Assembly: GCA_946480605.1 (NCBI GenBank)
Contig: CAMLKW010000246.1
Coordinates: 1-6,176, forward strand
Length of the DNA stretch: 6,176 bases
Origin: an uncultured Roseateles sp.
Lineage (GTDB): Bacteria; Pseudomonadota; Gammaproteobacteria; Burkholderiales; Burkholderiaceae
Direction of reading: 5' to 3'
Of this stretch, positions 1 through 6,176 are shown piece by piece. The translations under genes and the position numbers were made by a program. Positions within the stretch are counted from its first letter, which is position 1, and every line of letters begins with the position of its first letter. Under the pieces are notes generated by a model. It searched no databases and was not told the origin of the DNA. It saw only the letters and a program-made list of their open reading frames with translations.

Positions 1-59
1 TCGAACTCGCGACCCTCTGCTCCCAAAGCAGATGCGCTACCAGGCTGCGCTACGCCCCG
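1..59 (-). tRNA. tRNA-Pro (anticodon UGG), 3' end cut off by the window
   Basis: Read on the minus strand from 59, the sequence folds as a tRNA. It has a 7-base acceptor 5' strand CGGGGCG and a D arm with GCGC stems around AGCCTGGTA. The anticodon arm is TCTGC / TTTGGGA / GCAGA, and a variable loop GGGTC follows. The 5' strand of the T stem is GCGAG, then TTCGA begins the T loop and the window ends. The anticodon (positions 25-23) is TGG, so it reads proline CCA and probably other CCN codons. G follows the anticodon, as in proline tRNAs, and the first base is C, matching the C1-G72 pair typical of bacterial tRNA-Pro. The T-loop remainder, 3' T stem, 3' acceptor strand and any encoded CCA lie outside the window. 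It sits 15 bases after the addA stop on the same strand, with no visible terminator between. Confidence 0.96.
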
Positions 60-71
60 ATCAAGCCCGCC

Positions 72-77
72 ATTCTA
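72..77 (-). promoter_or_regulatory. Candidate -10 hexamer for tRNA-Pro, overlapping the addA stop
   Basis: On the minus strand TAGAAT lies at 77-72 and matches the sigma-70 consensus TATAAT at five of six positions; its first three bases are the addA stop codon. It lies 12 bases before the first tRNA base, a suitable distance for a short 5' leader that RNase P would remove. No good -35 is seen 16-18 bases upstream (that stretch is CGGGCC-like), and there is no extended -10 TG. It is a candidate only. Confidence 0.3.
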
Positions 78-3000
78 TGCCACAGGAATGAAGCGGCCCG
101 TGCCACTGATCAAGGCAGCCTTCACCGGCTCTCCAGGCTGCAGCGCCTGAACGGCCGCGACATAGCCGCGCATCTGCTCCAGATAGGCCGGCTCGCGCTC
201 CGGCGTGGCGCCCAGCTTGTAGTCGAGCACCCACCAACTGCCGTCGCAGCGCTGCACGAGGCGGTCGATGCGCTGGTCGTCCCCGCCCTGCCCCACGGCC
301 ACCTCGTTGCCGGCCCACAGCAGCTCGGCCGGGTCGAAGAACGGCCTGCAATCGGCGCTGGCCAGGATGGCATGCGCGGCCTGTGCCAGCTGCTCGCGGG
401 ACTTGGCGTCCAGCCCGAAGGCCTGCGAGGCCGATGCCATCAGCCGCTCCAGCGGCTGCACCTGGCCGGGCGCGGACACCCACTCCAGCACACGGTGCAA
501 GGCCTCGCCCGTGCGGGCCTGGCGCTCGTTGCGTGCCGTGCCATCGCGCGCCGGCACGGCGGGTGGCGGCAGCCAGACCGGCAGCGGCATCAGGCGTGGT
601 GGGCGGGCCTCGCCTGGCCCGCCCGACACCCGGTCCAGCGGCCAGGGTCGGGACAGCGGCTGCAGCCGGTCCCACCAGCTGGTGGCCTGGCTGCGGCCGG
701 GTGTGTGGCTCAGCACCAGCGCCCGGCGGGCCCGGGTCAGCGCGACGTAGAGGCTGTTCAGTTCCTCGCGCTCGCGGGCGGCCTTCTCCTCGTCCACCAG
801 CGCTTGCAGAGACGGCGGCGCCTTGGCCTCGGAGGCCAGGAAGGCTGCCCGCGCGGGCGCCGGCCGGCCGACGGGCCAGTCCAGCAGCAGCCCCAGCGTC
901 TCGGCCTTGGGCGGCGCGGCGTCGCAGTCCAGCAGGAACACGACTTCCGCCTCCAGGCCCTTGGCGCCATGGATGGTCAGCAGTTGCACCGCATCCGGCG
1001 CGGCGGCGGGCACGAACTTGGGCGGGCGGCTCTTCAGCGCGCGCACGAAGCCGTAGAGCTGGGCATAGCGCCCCCCGTCCAGGTCCAGCGCCGCGTGCAG
1101 CAGGGCCTGCACGCTCTGCAGCCGCACGGCCGCGTCGGCCGCGGGCACGGCCGCCGCGATGCGGGCCAGCAGGTCACCTTCGCTGGCGATGAGGTCCAGC
1201 AGCTCGTGCGGCGTCAGGCGGCGGGCCTGCTCGCCCCAGGCGGCCAGCAGCGCCTGCGCACGGGCCAGCGCGGGGCTGGGCGCCGCCAGCGATTGCAGTG
1301 CCGCCCACCACGAACGGCGCTCGACGACCGGCTCGCCCAGCCACTGCGCCGTGCCGGCGGCCTCGGCCAGCGTCAGCAGGTCGGCCTCGGCCACGCCGAA
1401 CAGCGGGCTGCGCAGCGCCCGCGCCAGTGACAGGTCGTGCCCCGGCGAGGCCAGCGCGTCCAGCAGCGCCAGCAGGTCGGCCACATCGGGCAGGTCGGTC
1501 AGCGGCTGCTCCTCGGGTGCCGCATGTGCGATGCCGGCGGCCGTCAGCGCGTCGCTGAGCTGGCGCAGCGGGTCGCGCTTGCGGGCCAGCACGAACAGGT
1601 CGCCAGGCTTCAGCTCGGGCCGCGCACGCAGCAGGCCCACGATGGCGCCGCAGACGCGCTCGCACTCGGGCGCGCGGCGGCTGACATCGGCCTCGTGGCG
1701 CGGCTCGGTCAGGCTGGGGCGCCAACGCAGTGGCTCGGTGTCCGGCGGTGCCGGCGCGTCGACCACCTCGGCGTCCAGCGCCCACAGGCCGGCCAGCTCA
1801 TCCACATCGCCGACCTCGGTCGTGTGCAGGCGAAAGCCCTCGTAGTGCCCGGCGCGCTGGGCGCCGTCGAACACGGCGTTGACGGCCGCCAGCACCTCGG
1901 GCGCATTGCGGCGCGTGTGGTCGCAGGCCAGCCGCACGCCGGCCAGGCCTTCGCAGACGAAAGCCTGCGCGGCAGCAAACACGCGCGGGTCCGCTCGACG
2001 GAAGCGGTAGATGCTCTGCTTGGGGTCGCCCACGATGAACACCGACAGCGGCGACCCCGCGCCCGCGCCCGCGTAGGCGGACAGCCAGCCGCTGAGCGCC
2101 TGCCATTGCAGCGGGCTGGTGTCCTGGAACTCGTCGATGAGCAGGTGGCGCACCTGCGCGTCCAGTCGCTGCTGCACCCAGCCGGCGGTCTGCGCGTCGG
2201 CCAGCAGCGCCAGCGCGCCACGCTCCAGGTCGTTCATGTCGACCAGGCCGCGTTCGCGCTTGATCGTCTCGAAGGCGTCCACCAGCACCAGCGCCAGCCG
2301 GCGCATCGCGACGTGCTCGTCGGCCGCGCGTTGCTGCTGGATGGCGCCCTGCAAGCGCTGCAGCTCATCGAGCAGCTCGTCCATACCTGCGTCTTCAAGA
2401 CCCAGCTTGCGCGGCTCGCCCTTCTGCGTGAACAGCGCGGCCCAGGCCGCCTCGAAGTCTTGGGCCTGTTGCAGCGCGTTGGCGGCGTCCTGCGCCTTCT
2501 TGCCCTTGGCCCGACCCAGTTGGCGCGCCAGTTCCTGCAACGGCTCGCGCAGGTGGCCAAAGAAGGCCTCGGGTGTCGTGCCGAGCAGCTCGACCGCACC
2601 GGGCAGGCTGCCCTCCAGCACACCGGCCGCTTCAGACAGCCGCAGCTCCACGCGCTTGGCAAACGCGCCCAGCAGCCACTCGCGCAAGTTGAAGCGCCCA
2701 CGCGACTGCGTCAGCGCCTGAAAGTCGGCACGCAGGGCCTCGTCCGCCAGCACCGCCGCATGGAAGCGCCGCCACAGCGTGGGCATCAACTCGTCCTCGT
2801 CCTGCAGCAGTTGCAGCTCGGGCGCGATGCCCTGCTGCTGCAGGAAGGCCAGCGGCGCGGCACGCAGCAGTTGCGAGAACCAGCCATGGAAGGTGCGCAC
2901 CTCCACCGCCCGGCCGCCACGCAGCAGTTCGCCCTGCAGCGCGGCCAGGCGCGGGCGCAGTGCGATGGCCTCGTCAGCCGACACGCCACGCTGGCGCAGC

Positions 3001-3290
3001 GCGGCGATCTGCTGCGCCTCGGGGGCGTGCGCGAATTCGGCCAGCCACTCGGCCAGGCGCTGACGCATCTCGCCCGCAGCCTTGCGCGTGAACGTGATCG
3101 CGACGATCTGCTGCGGCTCGGCGCCAGCCAGCAGCGCGCGCAGGATGCGCGACACCAGCATCCAGGTCTTGCCCGCACCGGCGCAGGCCTCCACGACGAT
3201 GCTGCGCGCGGGGTCGCAGGCCAGCGCGTAGAAGTCCTCGCGCGGGATGCGCCGGCCGTCGGCCCAGTAGGCGAGTTCAGCGCCGCTCAT
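75..3290 (-). CDS. addA: AddA-type ATP-dependent helicase-nuclease, double-strand break repair
   Basis: This 1071-residue protein is the motor and one nuclease of an AddAB-type complex, which unwinds and trims double-strand DNA ends for RecA-dependent repair in the cytoplasm. SF1A helicase motifs appear in order: Walker A ACAGAGKT (35-42), motif Ia TFTRKAAGEM (66-75), motif Ib TFHGWF (133-138), Walker B LLIDEFQDTSP (383-393), motif III VGDPKQSIYRFRRAD (420-434), motif V LLTIHGAKGLE (770-780) and motif VI YVALTRAR (848-855). The C-terminal PD-(D/E)XK nuclease has GEALH (His932), RIDR (Asp1009), LDYK (Asp1023, Lys1025) and QxxxY (Gln1039, Tyr1043). All expected catalytic residues are present, so it should be active. 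It is somewhat shorter than Bacillus AddA (about 1230). The ATG start overlaps the addB stop as ATGA. RecB was considered, but the partner is AddB-like rather than RecC/RecD. The usual Q-motif glutamine is not obvious before Walker A. Confidence 0.93.
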   Translation of the reverse strand: MSGAELAYWADGRRIPREDFYALACDPARSIVVEACAGAGKTWMLVSRILRALLAGAEPQQIVAITFTRKAAGEMRQRLAEWLAEFAHAPEAQQIAALRQRGVSADEAIALRPRLAALQGELLRGGRAVEVRTFHGWFSQLLRAAPLAFLQQQGIAPELQLLQDEDELMPTLWRRFHAAVLADEALRADFQALTQSRGRFNLREWLLGAFAKRVELRLSEAAGVLEGSLPGAVELLGTTPEAFFGHLREPLQELARQLGRAKGKKAQDAANALQQAQDFEAAWAALFTQKGEPRKLGLEDAGMDELLDELQRLQGAIQQQRAADEHVAMRRLALVLVDAFETIKRERGLVDMNDLERGALALLADAQTAGWVQQRLDAQVRHLLIDEFQDTSPLQWQALSGWLSAYAGAGAGSPLSVFIVGDPKQSIYRFRRADPRVFAAAQAFVCEGLAGVRLACDHTRRNAPEVLAAVNAVFDGAQRAGHYEGFRLHTTEVGDVDELAGLWALDAEVVDAPAPPDTEPLRWRPSLTEPRHEADVSRRAPECERVCGAIVGLLRARPELKPGDLFVLARKRDPLRQLSDALTAAGIAHAAPEEQPLTDLPDVADLLALLDALASPGHDLSLARALRSPLFGVAEADLLTLAEAAGTAQWLGEPVVERRSWWAALQSLAAPSPALARAQALLAAWGEQARRLTPHELLDLIASEGDLLARIAAAVPAADAAVRLQSVQALLHAALDLDGGRYAQLYGFVRALKSRPPKFVPAAAPDAVQLLTIHGAKGLEAEVVFLLDCDAAPPKAETLGLLLDWPVGRPAPARAAFLASEAKAPPSLQALVDEEKAAREREELNSLYVALTRARRALVLSHTPGRSQATSWWDRLQPLSRPWPLDRVSGGPGEARPPRLMPLPVWLPPPAVPARDGTARNERQARTGEALHRVLEWVSAPGQVQPLERLMASASQAFGLDAKSREQLAQAAHAILASADCRPFFDPAELLWAGNEVAVGQGGDDQRIDRLVQRCDGSWWVLDYKLGATPEREPAYLEQMRGYVAAVQALQPGEPVKAALISGTGRFIPVA
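3287..3290 (-). other. ATGA stop/start overlap joining addB and addA
   Basis: On the minus strand, positions 3290-3287 read ATGA: the ATG of addA shares bases with the TGA of addB. This is the classic layout for translational coupling, in which a ribosome finishing addB can restart on addA. It supports both the chosen addA start and co-transcription of the two genes. Confidence 0.9.
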
Positions 3291-5821
3291 GTCCAGTCAT
3301 CCTTTCGGCACAGGCCGCGGGCCTCGCAGAAATCGCAGACGCGGCCCTCGCCCAGTGCGGGCAGCAGCGCGCCGCCGCGCAGGGCCTCGAGGTCGGCCTG
3401 CAAACCGTCTCGCAAGGCCCAAGCCGTCTCGCTGACCTGCTCGTGTTCCAGCATCGCAACGCCCTTGGCATCGTCCAGCACGAGATAGGCCGCCTTCAGG
3501 CCTTCCGTGGCGCCCGACAGCAAGGCGTAGGTCGCCAGTTGCGTGTCCTCCAGCGGCGTGGCCAGCTTGTCCTTCAAGCCCTTGGCGTCACCGGTCTTGT
3601 AGTCCAGCAACCAGGTACCGACGGGACCGTCATCGATGCGGTCCAGGCGCCCCTTCAGCAGCAGGCCGTCCAGTGGCGGCTTGAAGGGCCGCGCCTCGCG
3701 ATCCACCTCGCCGGCCGCAAAGCGCTGGCCGGTGGCCTCGGTCTCCGCCAGCCAGGCCAGGTACAGCGGCTTCAATCGCTCGAAGGCCGCCGAGAACGGC
3801 AGGAAATCGGTCTCGTCCAGCAAGGCCAGCTCGGCCGCCGCGGCGGCGCTCAGCGCCGCGCCGTCGTCATCGCCACGGGCCTCATGGAAGCGCTTCAGCA
3901 CCGCGTGCAGCCAGGTGCCGTAGTCACGCTTGGTCGTCTCCAGCTCCAGCTCATCGGCCTCGCTCAGGCCCAGCAGCGAGCGGCTGAAGAACTGGTAGGG
4001 GCAGTTGCGCAGCGCGTCGATGGCGCTGGCGCTGAGCGCAGCGGGCAGGCGCCCGCCAGCGTTGGCCTCGGCACGCCCCCGCAAGCACGGCGGCGGAGCC
4101 AGGGGCTGGCGCTCATCCACCCAGGGTGTCGGCGCACGGCTCAGCCGCTGCAGCAGCGGGCTGGGCGGCAGCGGCTCCGCGCCGGCGAACTCGCAGCGCA
4201 GCAGCGTCAACACCGGCGCGCGCAGCAGTTGCGCAAAGCTCAAGCCCTCGGCCTCCCGGCGCTCGGCCAGGCTGGGCAGGCCCAGCGCCGCCGCGTCGGC
4301 ATCGGCCAGCAGGCCGGCCTGGGGATTCACCGGGCCCAGCGTCGCTGCGTCCGCGCCCGGCAGCACGACGGCGCCAAAGGGCCGAAGCATCGCCCGCGCC
4401 AGCGGCGTGATGACGACTTCAGCGGCGCCGGACTCCTCGCCGGACTTGTACTGCGCGGCCTCCAGCGTGTCGTCCACCCAGGCCAGGAACTCGTCGGGCC
4501 GCAGCCGCGTCTGCGCCAGCACGGCCTCGTGTGCGCTGCCGGCCCAGGGGTTGCGCGAGATCCACAGCGCCTCCAGCAAGGCCTCGCCGCCCTCGACCTC
4601 GGCCAGCGAGCCCAGGCCGTCCAGCGTCTCTCCCAGCGCCAACAGCCAGCCTGCCAGCGAGCGCGAGCCACCGGACAGCGGCTCCAGCCGGCGCCGGGCT
4701 CGCTGCCAGACCTGGCCCAGGCCGGGCGGCAGCGTGGCCGCATCCAGCTGCGCCGCCAGACGCCAACCGTAGCGCCGGCAGCGGGCCTCCAGCGCCTGGA
4801 CATCCCAGCCGGCACCCAAGGCGGACTTCATCCAGGCCATCCAGTCGTCCAGCGCGCCGCCCGTCAGCGCGGCGCGCAGCAGCGCCATCACCGCCGCGGC
4901 AGCGGGCGTGGTCGCCAGCGTCCAGCCGGTCTCGTCGTGTACCGACACGCCCTGGCGCCCCAGCAGCGCGCGCACGCGCCGGATGACCACCCGGTCCTGC
5001 GCCAGCAGCGCCACCGGCCGGCGACCGGCATTCAGGTGCTGGATGATGGCCGTGGCCGACTGGGCAGCCAGCATCTCGAAGTCCGGGGCGACGGCCTGCT
5101 CCACGCGCGCCACGGGGACGACGGCATCCAGATCCAGGTCGGCGTCCAGGTACAGCGTGGGCACGTCGCCCGCCTGCGCCAGCAAGGCGTCGCCCAAGCG
5201 GTCCGGCCCGCCGACCCGAAGCCGCATCCAGGCGCTGGGCCGCAGCGCGAACAGCGCATCGGTGGCCGGCCGGCGATCGTCGGACGCCACCCAAGCCAGC
5301 GCGACCAGGGCCAGTGCGCGCTCCAGCGTGCCGGGTCCGCCCTCCGGCGCGGCCAGCCGCTGCCGGGCTGCCTCAAGGAATGCCGCCCGTTCGCCGGGCG
5401 GCACCTGTGCGGCGGCCCGCGACAACGCGTGGGCGGTCTCGACCAGCCGGGACAGGGCGACGCGGTAGTCACGCGGACTGCCGTGTTTCAGCGGCTCCAT
5501 CCAGCTCTGGCCGGCCAGCAGGCGATCAGCCGTGAAGGCGTCGATCGCTGCGTCGCCGCTCAGTTGGTCGGGTGCGGCCAGCGCCGTGGGCCCCAGCGCA
5601 GAGGCCAGGCTGTGGCTGGTGGTGATGCGCGGCTGCCAGCCGCCGCGGGCCCGGAAGGCGCGGCGCGCCGGGGCGATCTGCTGGGCGAAGGGCAGCAGCA
5701 GCACGGCGTCGCGCAGGGGCGCACCCTGGCCGGCCAACCAGTCGGTGCAGGCGCCGGCCACGCGGTGCCAGAAGGCATCGATGTTCTCCCCGGCCACCAG
5801 GCCGAGCTTCAAGTCTTGCAA
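3287..5821 (-). CDS. addB: AddB-like subunit: inactive helicase fold, Fe-S PD-(D/E)XK nuclease
   Basis: This 844-residue protein is the expected partner of AddA in double-strand end resection. The N-terminal two thirds resemble the helicase-like part of AddB/RecC; residues 264-321 ([15 protein letters not shown] onward) match the AddB-style repeat of the helicase core. No GxxGxGK[ST] Walker A is present, so it probably does not burn ATP. The C-terminal nuclease domain begins near [16 protein letters not shown]. It carries GTWLH (His639), GRLDRID (Asp727), LLDYKTG (Asp740, Lys742) and QLATY (Gln761, Tyr765). Cys607 plus C-x2-C-x5-C at the end (Cys829, Cys832, Cys838) form the four-cysteine iron-sulfur staple known in AddB. 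At 844 residues it is far shorter than Bacillus AddB (about 1160) and nearer a family of roughly 900-residue AddB homologues in Beta/Gammaproteobacteria, annotated only as probable DNA repair proteins. The start is TTG, chosen for its strong Shine-Dalgarno. It is divergent from trxA and upstream of addA. Confidence 0.88.
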   Translation of the reverse strand: MQDLKLGLVAGENIDAFWHRVAGACTDWLAGQGAPLRDAVLLLPFAQQIAPARRAFRARGGWQPRITTSHSLASALGPTALAAPDQLSGDAAIDAFTADRLLAGQSWMEPLKHGSPRDYRVALSRLVETAHALSRAAAQVPPGERAAFLEAARQRLAAPEGGPGTLERALALVALAWVASDDRRPATDALFALRPSAWMRLRVGGPDRLGDALLAQAGDVPTLYLDADLDLDAVVPVARVEQAVAPDFEMLAAQSATAIIQHLNAGRRPVALLAQDRVVIRRVRALLGRQGVSVHDETGWTLATTPAAAAVMALLRAALTGGALDDWMAWMKSALGAGWDVQALEARCRRYGWRLAAQLDAATLPPGLGQVWQRARRRLEPLSGGSRSLAGWLLALGETLDGLGSLAEVEGGEALLEALWISRNPWAGSAHEAVLAQTRLRPDEFLAWVDDTLEAAQYKSGEESGAAEVVITPLARAMLRPFGAVVLPGADAATLGPVNPQAGLLADADAAALGLPSLAERREAEGLSFAQLLRAPVLTLLRCEFAGAEPLPPSPLLQRLSRAPTPWVDERQPLAPPPCLRGRAEANAGGRLPAALSASAIDALRNCPYQFFSRSLLGLSEADELELETTKRDYGTWLHAVLKRFHEARGDDDGAALSAAAAAELALLDETDFLPFSAAFERLKPLYLAWLAETEATGQRFAAGEVDREARPFKPPLDGLLLKGRLDRIDDGPVGTWLLDYKTGDAKGLKDKLATPLEDTQLATYALLSGATEGLKAAYLVLDDAKGVAMLEHEQVSETAWALRDGLQADLEALRGGALLPALGEGRVCDFCEARGLCRKDDWT
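3300..3304 (-). promoter_or_regulatory. Ribosome binding site of addA, inside the end of addB
   Basis: AAGGA on the minus strand (3304-3300) lies 9 bases before the addA ATG, within the last codons of addB. It supports the ATG at 3290 and suggests addA can recruit ribosomes as well as depend on coupling from addB. Confidence 0.6.
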
Positions 5822-5827
5822 GAAAGG

Positions 5828-5833
5828 CCTCCC
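5828..5833 (-). promoter_or_regulatory. Shine-Dalgarno that sets the TTG start of addB
   Basis: GGGAGG on the minus strand (5833-5828) lies 6 bases before the TTG at 5821. It is a strong match to the anti-Shine-Dalgarno at good spacing. An ATG upstream (5841) is out of frame with addB, and the in-frame codons just before TTG offer no ATG or GTG. The rare TTG start is therefore the best supported. Confidence 0.7.
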
Positions 5834-5855
5834 GCCCCCATGTGTGCCACTGCTT

Positions 5856-5873
5856 CGGTCACCCCCGTGACCG
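5856..5873. repeat. Perfect 7-base inverted repeat, CGGTCAC-CCCC-GTGACCG
   Basis: The left arm (5856-5862) and right arm (5867-5873) are exact reverse complements with a 4-base C spacer. It could be an operator for a dimeric regulator or a short RNA hairpin in an addB leader. There is no T tract on either side to make it a strong intrinsic terminator. The right arm overlaps the candidate -35 of trxA. Confidence 0.6.
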
Positions 5874-5895
5874 TCCGGGAAAAAGTGGCTATGTC
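5867..5895 (+). promoter_or_regulatory. Weak candidate sigma-70 promoter for trxA
   Basis: GTGACC (5867-5872, four of six to TTGACA) and TATGTC (5890-5895, three of six to TATAAT) are 17 bases apart. Transcription would start near 5902, leaving a leader of about 66 bases. CACAAT (5895-5900) is an alternative -10 without a matching -35. The call rests on spacing and local AT content only. Confidence 0.25.
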
Positions 5896-5921
5896 ACAAT
5901 GATTTTGCCCATTCGGACGGC

Positions 5922-5939
5922 GCGGTCAGTGGCGACCGC
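5922..5939. repeat. 6-base inverted repeat GCGGTC-N6-GACCGC in the trxA leader
   Basis: The arms at 5922-5927 and 5934-5939 are exact reverse complements around AGTGGC. It would form a GC-rich hairpin in the trxA leader, 15 bases before the Shine-Dalgarno, or act as a DNA site. It shares the CGGTC / GACCG half-sites of the inverted repeat at 5856-5873. Confidence 0.5.
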
Positions 5940-5954
5940 CAACCTTTTGAGGCC

Positions 5955-5960
5955 AAGGAA
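5955..5960 (+). promoter_or_regulatory. Ribosome binding site of trxA
   Basis: AAGGAA ends 7 bases before the ATG at 5968, a normal Shine-Dalgarno spacing. It supports the chosen start, as does the protein aligning from residue 1 with known TrxA. Confidence 0.75.
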
Positions 5961-5967
5961 CCCTCTC

Positions 5968-6176
5968 ATGAGCAGCGAATTGATCAAGCATGTTTCCGAC
6001 GCGTCCTTCGACGCCGACGTGATCCAGTCCGGCAAGCCGGTGTTGGTGGACTACTGGGCCGAATGGTGCGGCCCCTGCAAGATGATCGCGCCCATCCTGG
6101 ACGAGGTTGCCAGCGGCTATGGTGACAAGCTGCAGGTCGCCAAGATGAACGTGGACGAAAACCGCGAAGTGCCCGC
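5968..6176 (+). CDS. trxA: Thioredoxin TrxA, 3' end cut off by the window
   Basis: Thioredoxin is the small cytoplasmic dithiol protein that reduces disulfides in ribonucleotide reductase, methionine sulfoxide reductase, PAPS reductase and other proteins, and is itself reduced by thioredoxin reductase. The reading starts [15 protein letters not shown] and contains the family signature [20 protein letters not shown]. The redox cysteines are Cys34 and Cys37 in WCGPC, and Asp28 corresponds to the buried acid Asp26 of E. coli Trx. It runs in register with E. coli TrxA to the VAKMNVDEN segment. Sixty-nine full codons are present; about 40 residues, including the cis-proline loop, lie beyond the window. 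It is transcribed away from addB. In Burkholderiales the gene after trxA is commonly rho, but that cannot be seen here. Confidence 0.97.
   Translation, partial: MSSELIKHVSDASFDADVIQSGKPVLVDYWAEWCGPCKMIAPILDEVASGYGDKLQVAKMNVDENREVP

Larger units (their letters stand above)
5822..5967. promoter_or_regulatory. Divergent intergenic region between addB and trxA
   Basis: These 146 bases must hold the promoters of both the addBA operon (leftward) and trxA (rightward). The stretch at roughly 5881-5910 is the most AT-rich part and the likeliest promoter core. I see no convincing leftward sigma-70 promoter. The region holds three short inverted repeats and ribosome binding sites at both edges, listed separately where they can be supported. 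It has no sign of a small gene. Confidence 0.7.

Noticed and set aside
61..675. A 204-codon minus-strand open frame inside the end of addA
   Set aside because: It is an alternative frame of the addA nuclease domain with Arg/Ala/Gly-rich translation. The addA frame carries the conserved LDYK and QxxxY residues here.
2058..2074. Short GCGCCC tandem repeat within addA
   Set aside because: It encodes the Ala-Gly linker AGAGAG between motifs II and III. With about two copies it looks like ordinary GC-rich linker sequence rather than a variable repeat.
1437..3488. A 683-codon open frame on the plus strand opposite addA
   Set aside because: Same reason: Q/R/L/A-rich shadow translation without motifs, opposite intact helicase motifs, and it crosses the addA/addB junction.
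5856..5873. Inverted repeat considered as an intrinsic terminator
   Set aside because: No T tract follows on either strand, and it sits between two divergent starts where no transcript should end.
3443..5902. An 819-codon open frame on the plus strand opposite addB
   Set aside because: It mirrors the addB coding sequence in very GC-rich DNA, where stops are scarce on the opposite strand. Its translation is low-complexity Q/R/G/A-rich with no recognisable domain, while the minus strand encodes clear nuclease motifs.
5943..5958. Possible hairpin CCTT / AAGG that could hide the trxA Shine-Dalgarno
   Set aside because: The stem is only 4 bases with an 8-base loop and does not extend inward or outward, so it is too weak to claim a switch.
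1..6176. Search for a mobile element, CRISPR array, defence island or tRNA-associated integration
   Set aside because: No integrase, transposase, terminal repeats, regular spacers or compositional break is visible. The tRNA 3' end, where an attachment site would lie, is outside the window.

Overview
The window looks like ordinary chromosomal DNA from a GC-rich betaproteobacterium, most likely order Burkholderiales. Third codon positions are almost all G or C. The thioredoxin closely resembles proteobacterial TrxA. An addB-addA pair divergent from trxA, with a tRNA-Pro beyond it, fits my recollection of Comamonadaceae/Rubrivivax-type genomes. The assignment rests on composition, protein character and gene order, not on a search.

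Layout, left to right. Positions 1-59 (minus) hold the 5' three quarters of a tRNA-Pro with anticodon UGG, cut by the window edge. A 15-base gap separates it from addA (75-3290, minus), an intact 1071-residue UvrD-type helicase with a C-terminal PD-(D/E)XK nuclease domain. Its start overlaps the stop of addB (3287-5821, minus) in an ATGA junction. AddB is an 844-residue helicase-like protein without a Walker A motif; it has a C-terminal PD-(D/E)XK nuclease and the four cysteines of an iron-sulfur staple. A 146-base divergent intergenic region follows (5822-5967), with inverted repeats built on CGGTC half-sites. Then comes trxA (5968 to the window end, plus), cut after 69 codons.

How it works together. 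AddB and AddA are expected to form one heterodimeric helicase-nuclease. It would resect double-strand DNA ends and prepare 3' single strands for RecA, doing the job RecBCD does in E. coli. Both nuclease sites look complete, which is the AddAB (two-nuclease) arrangement. The ATGA overlap, with an AAGGA upstream of addA, points to translational coupling and matched amounts of the two subunits. The tRNA follows addA so closely that it is either read through from addBA or uses a promoter inside the end of addA.

I found no mobile element, CRISPR array, integrase, toxin-antitoxin pair or defence island, and no evidence of a wholly new system. The points most worth a second look are the symmetric elements between addB and trxA, the -10-like hexamer overlapping the addA stop, and the compact AddB lacking Walker A.
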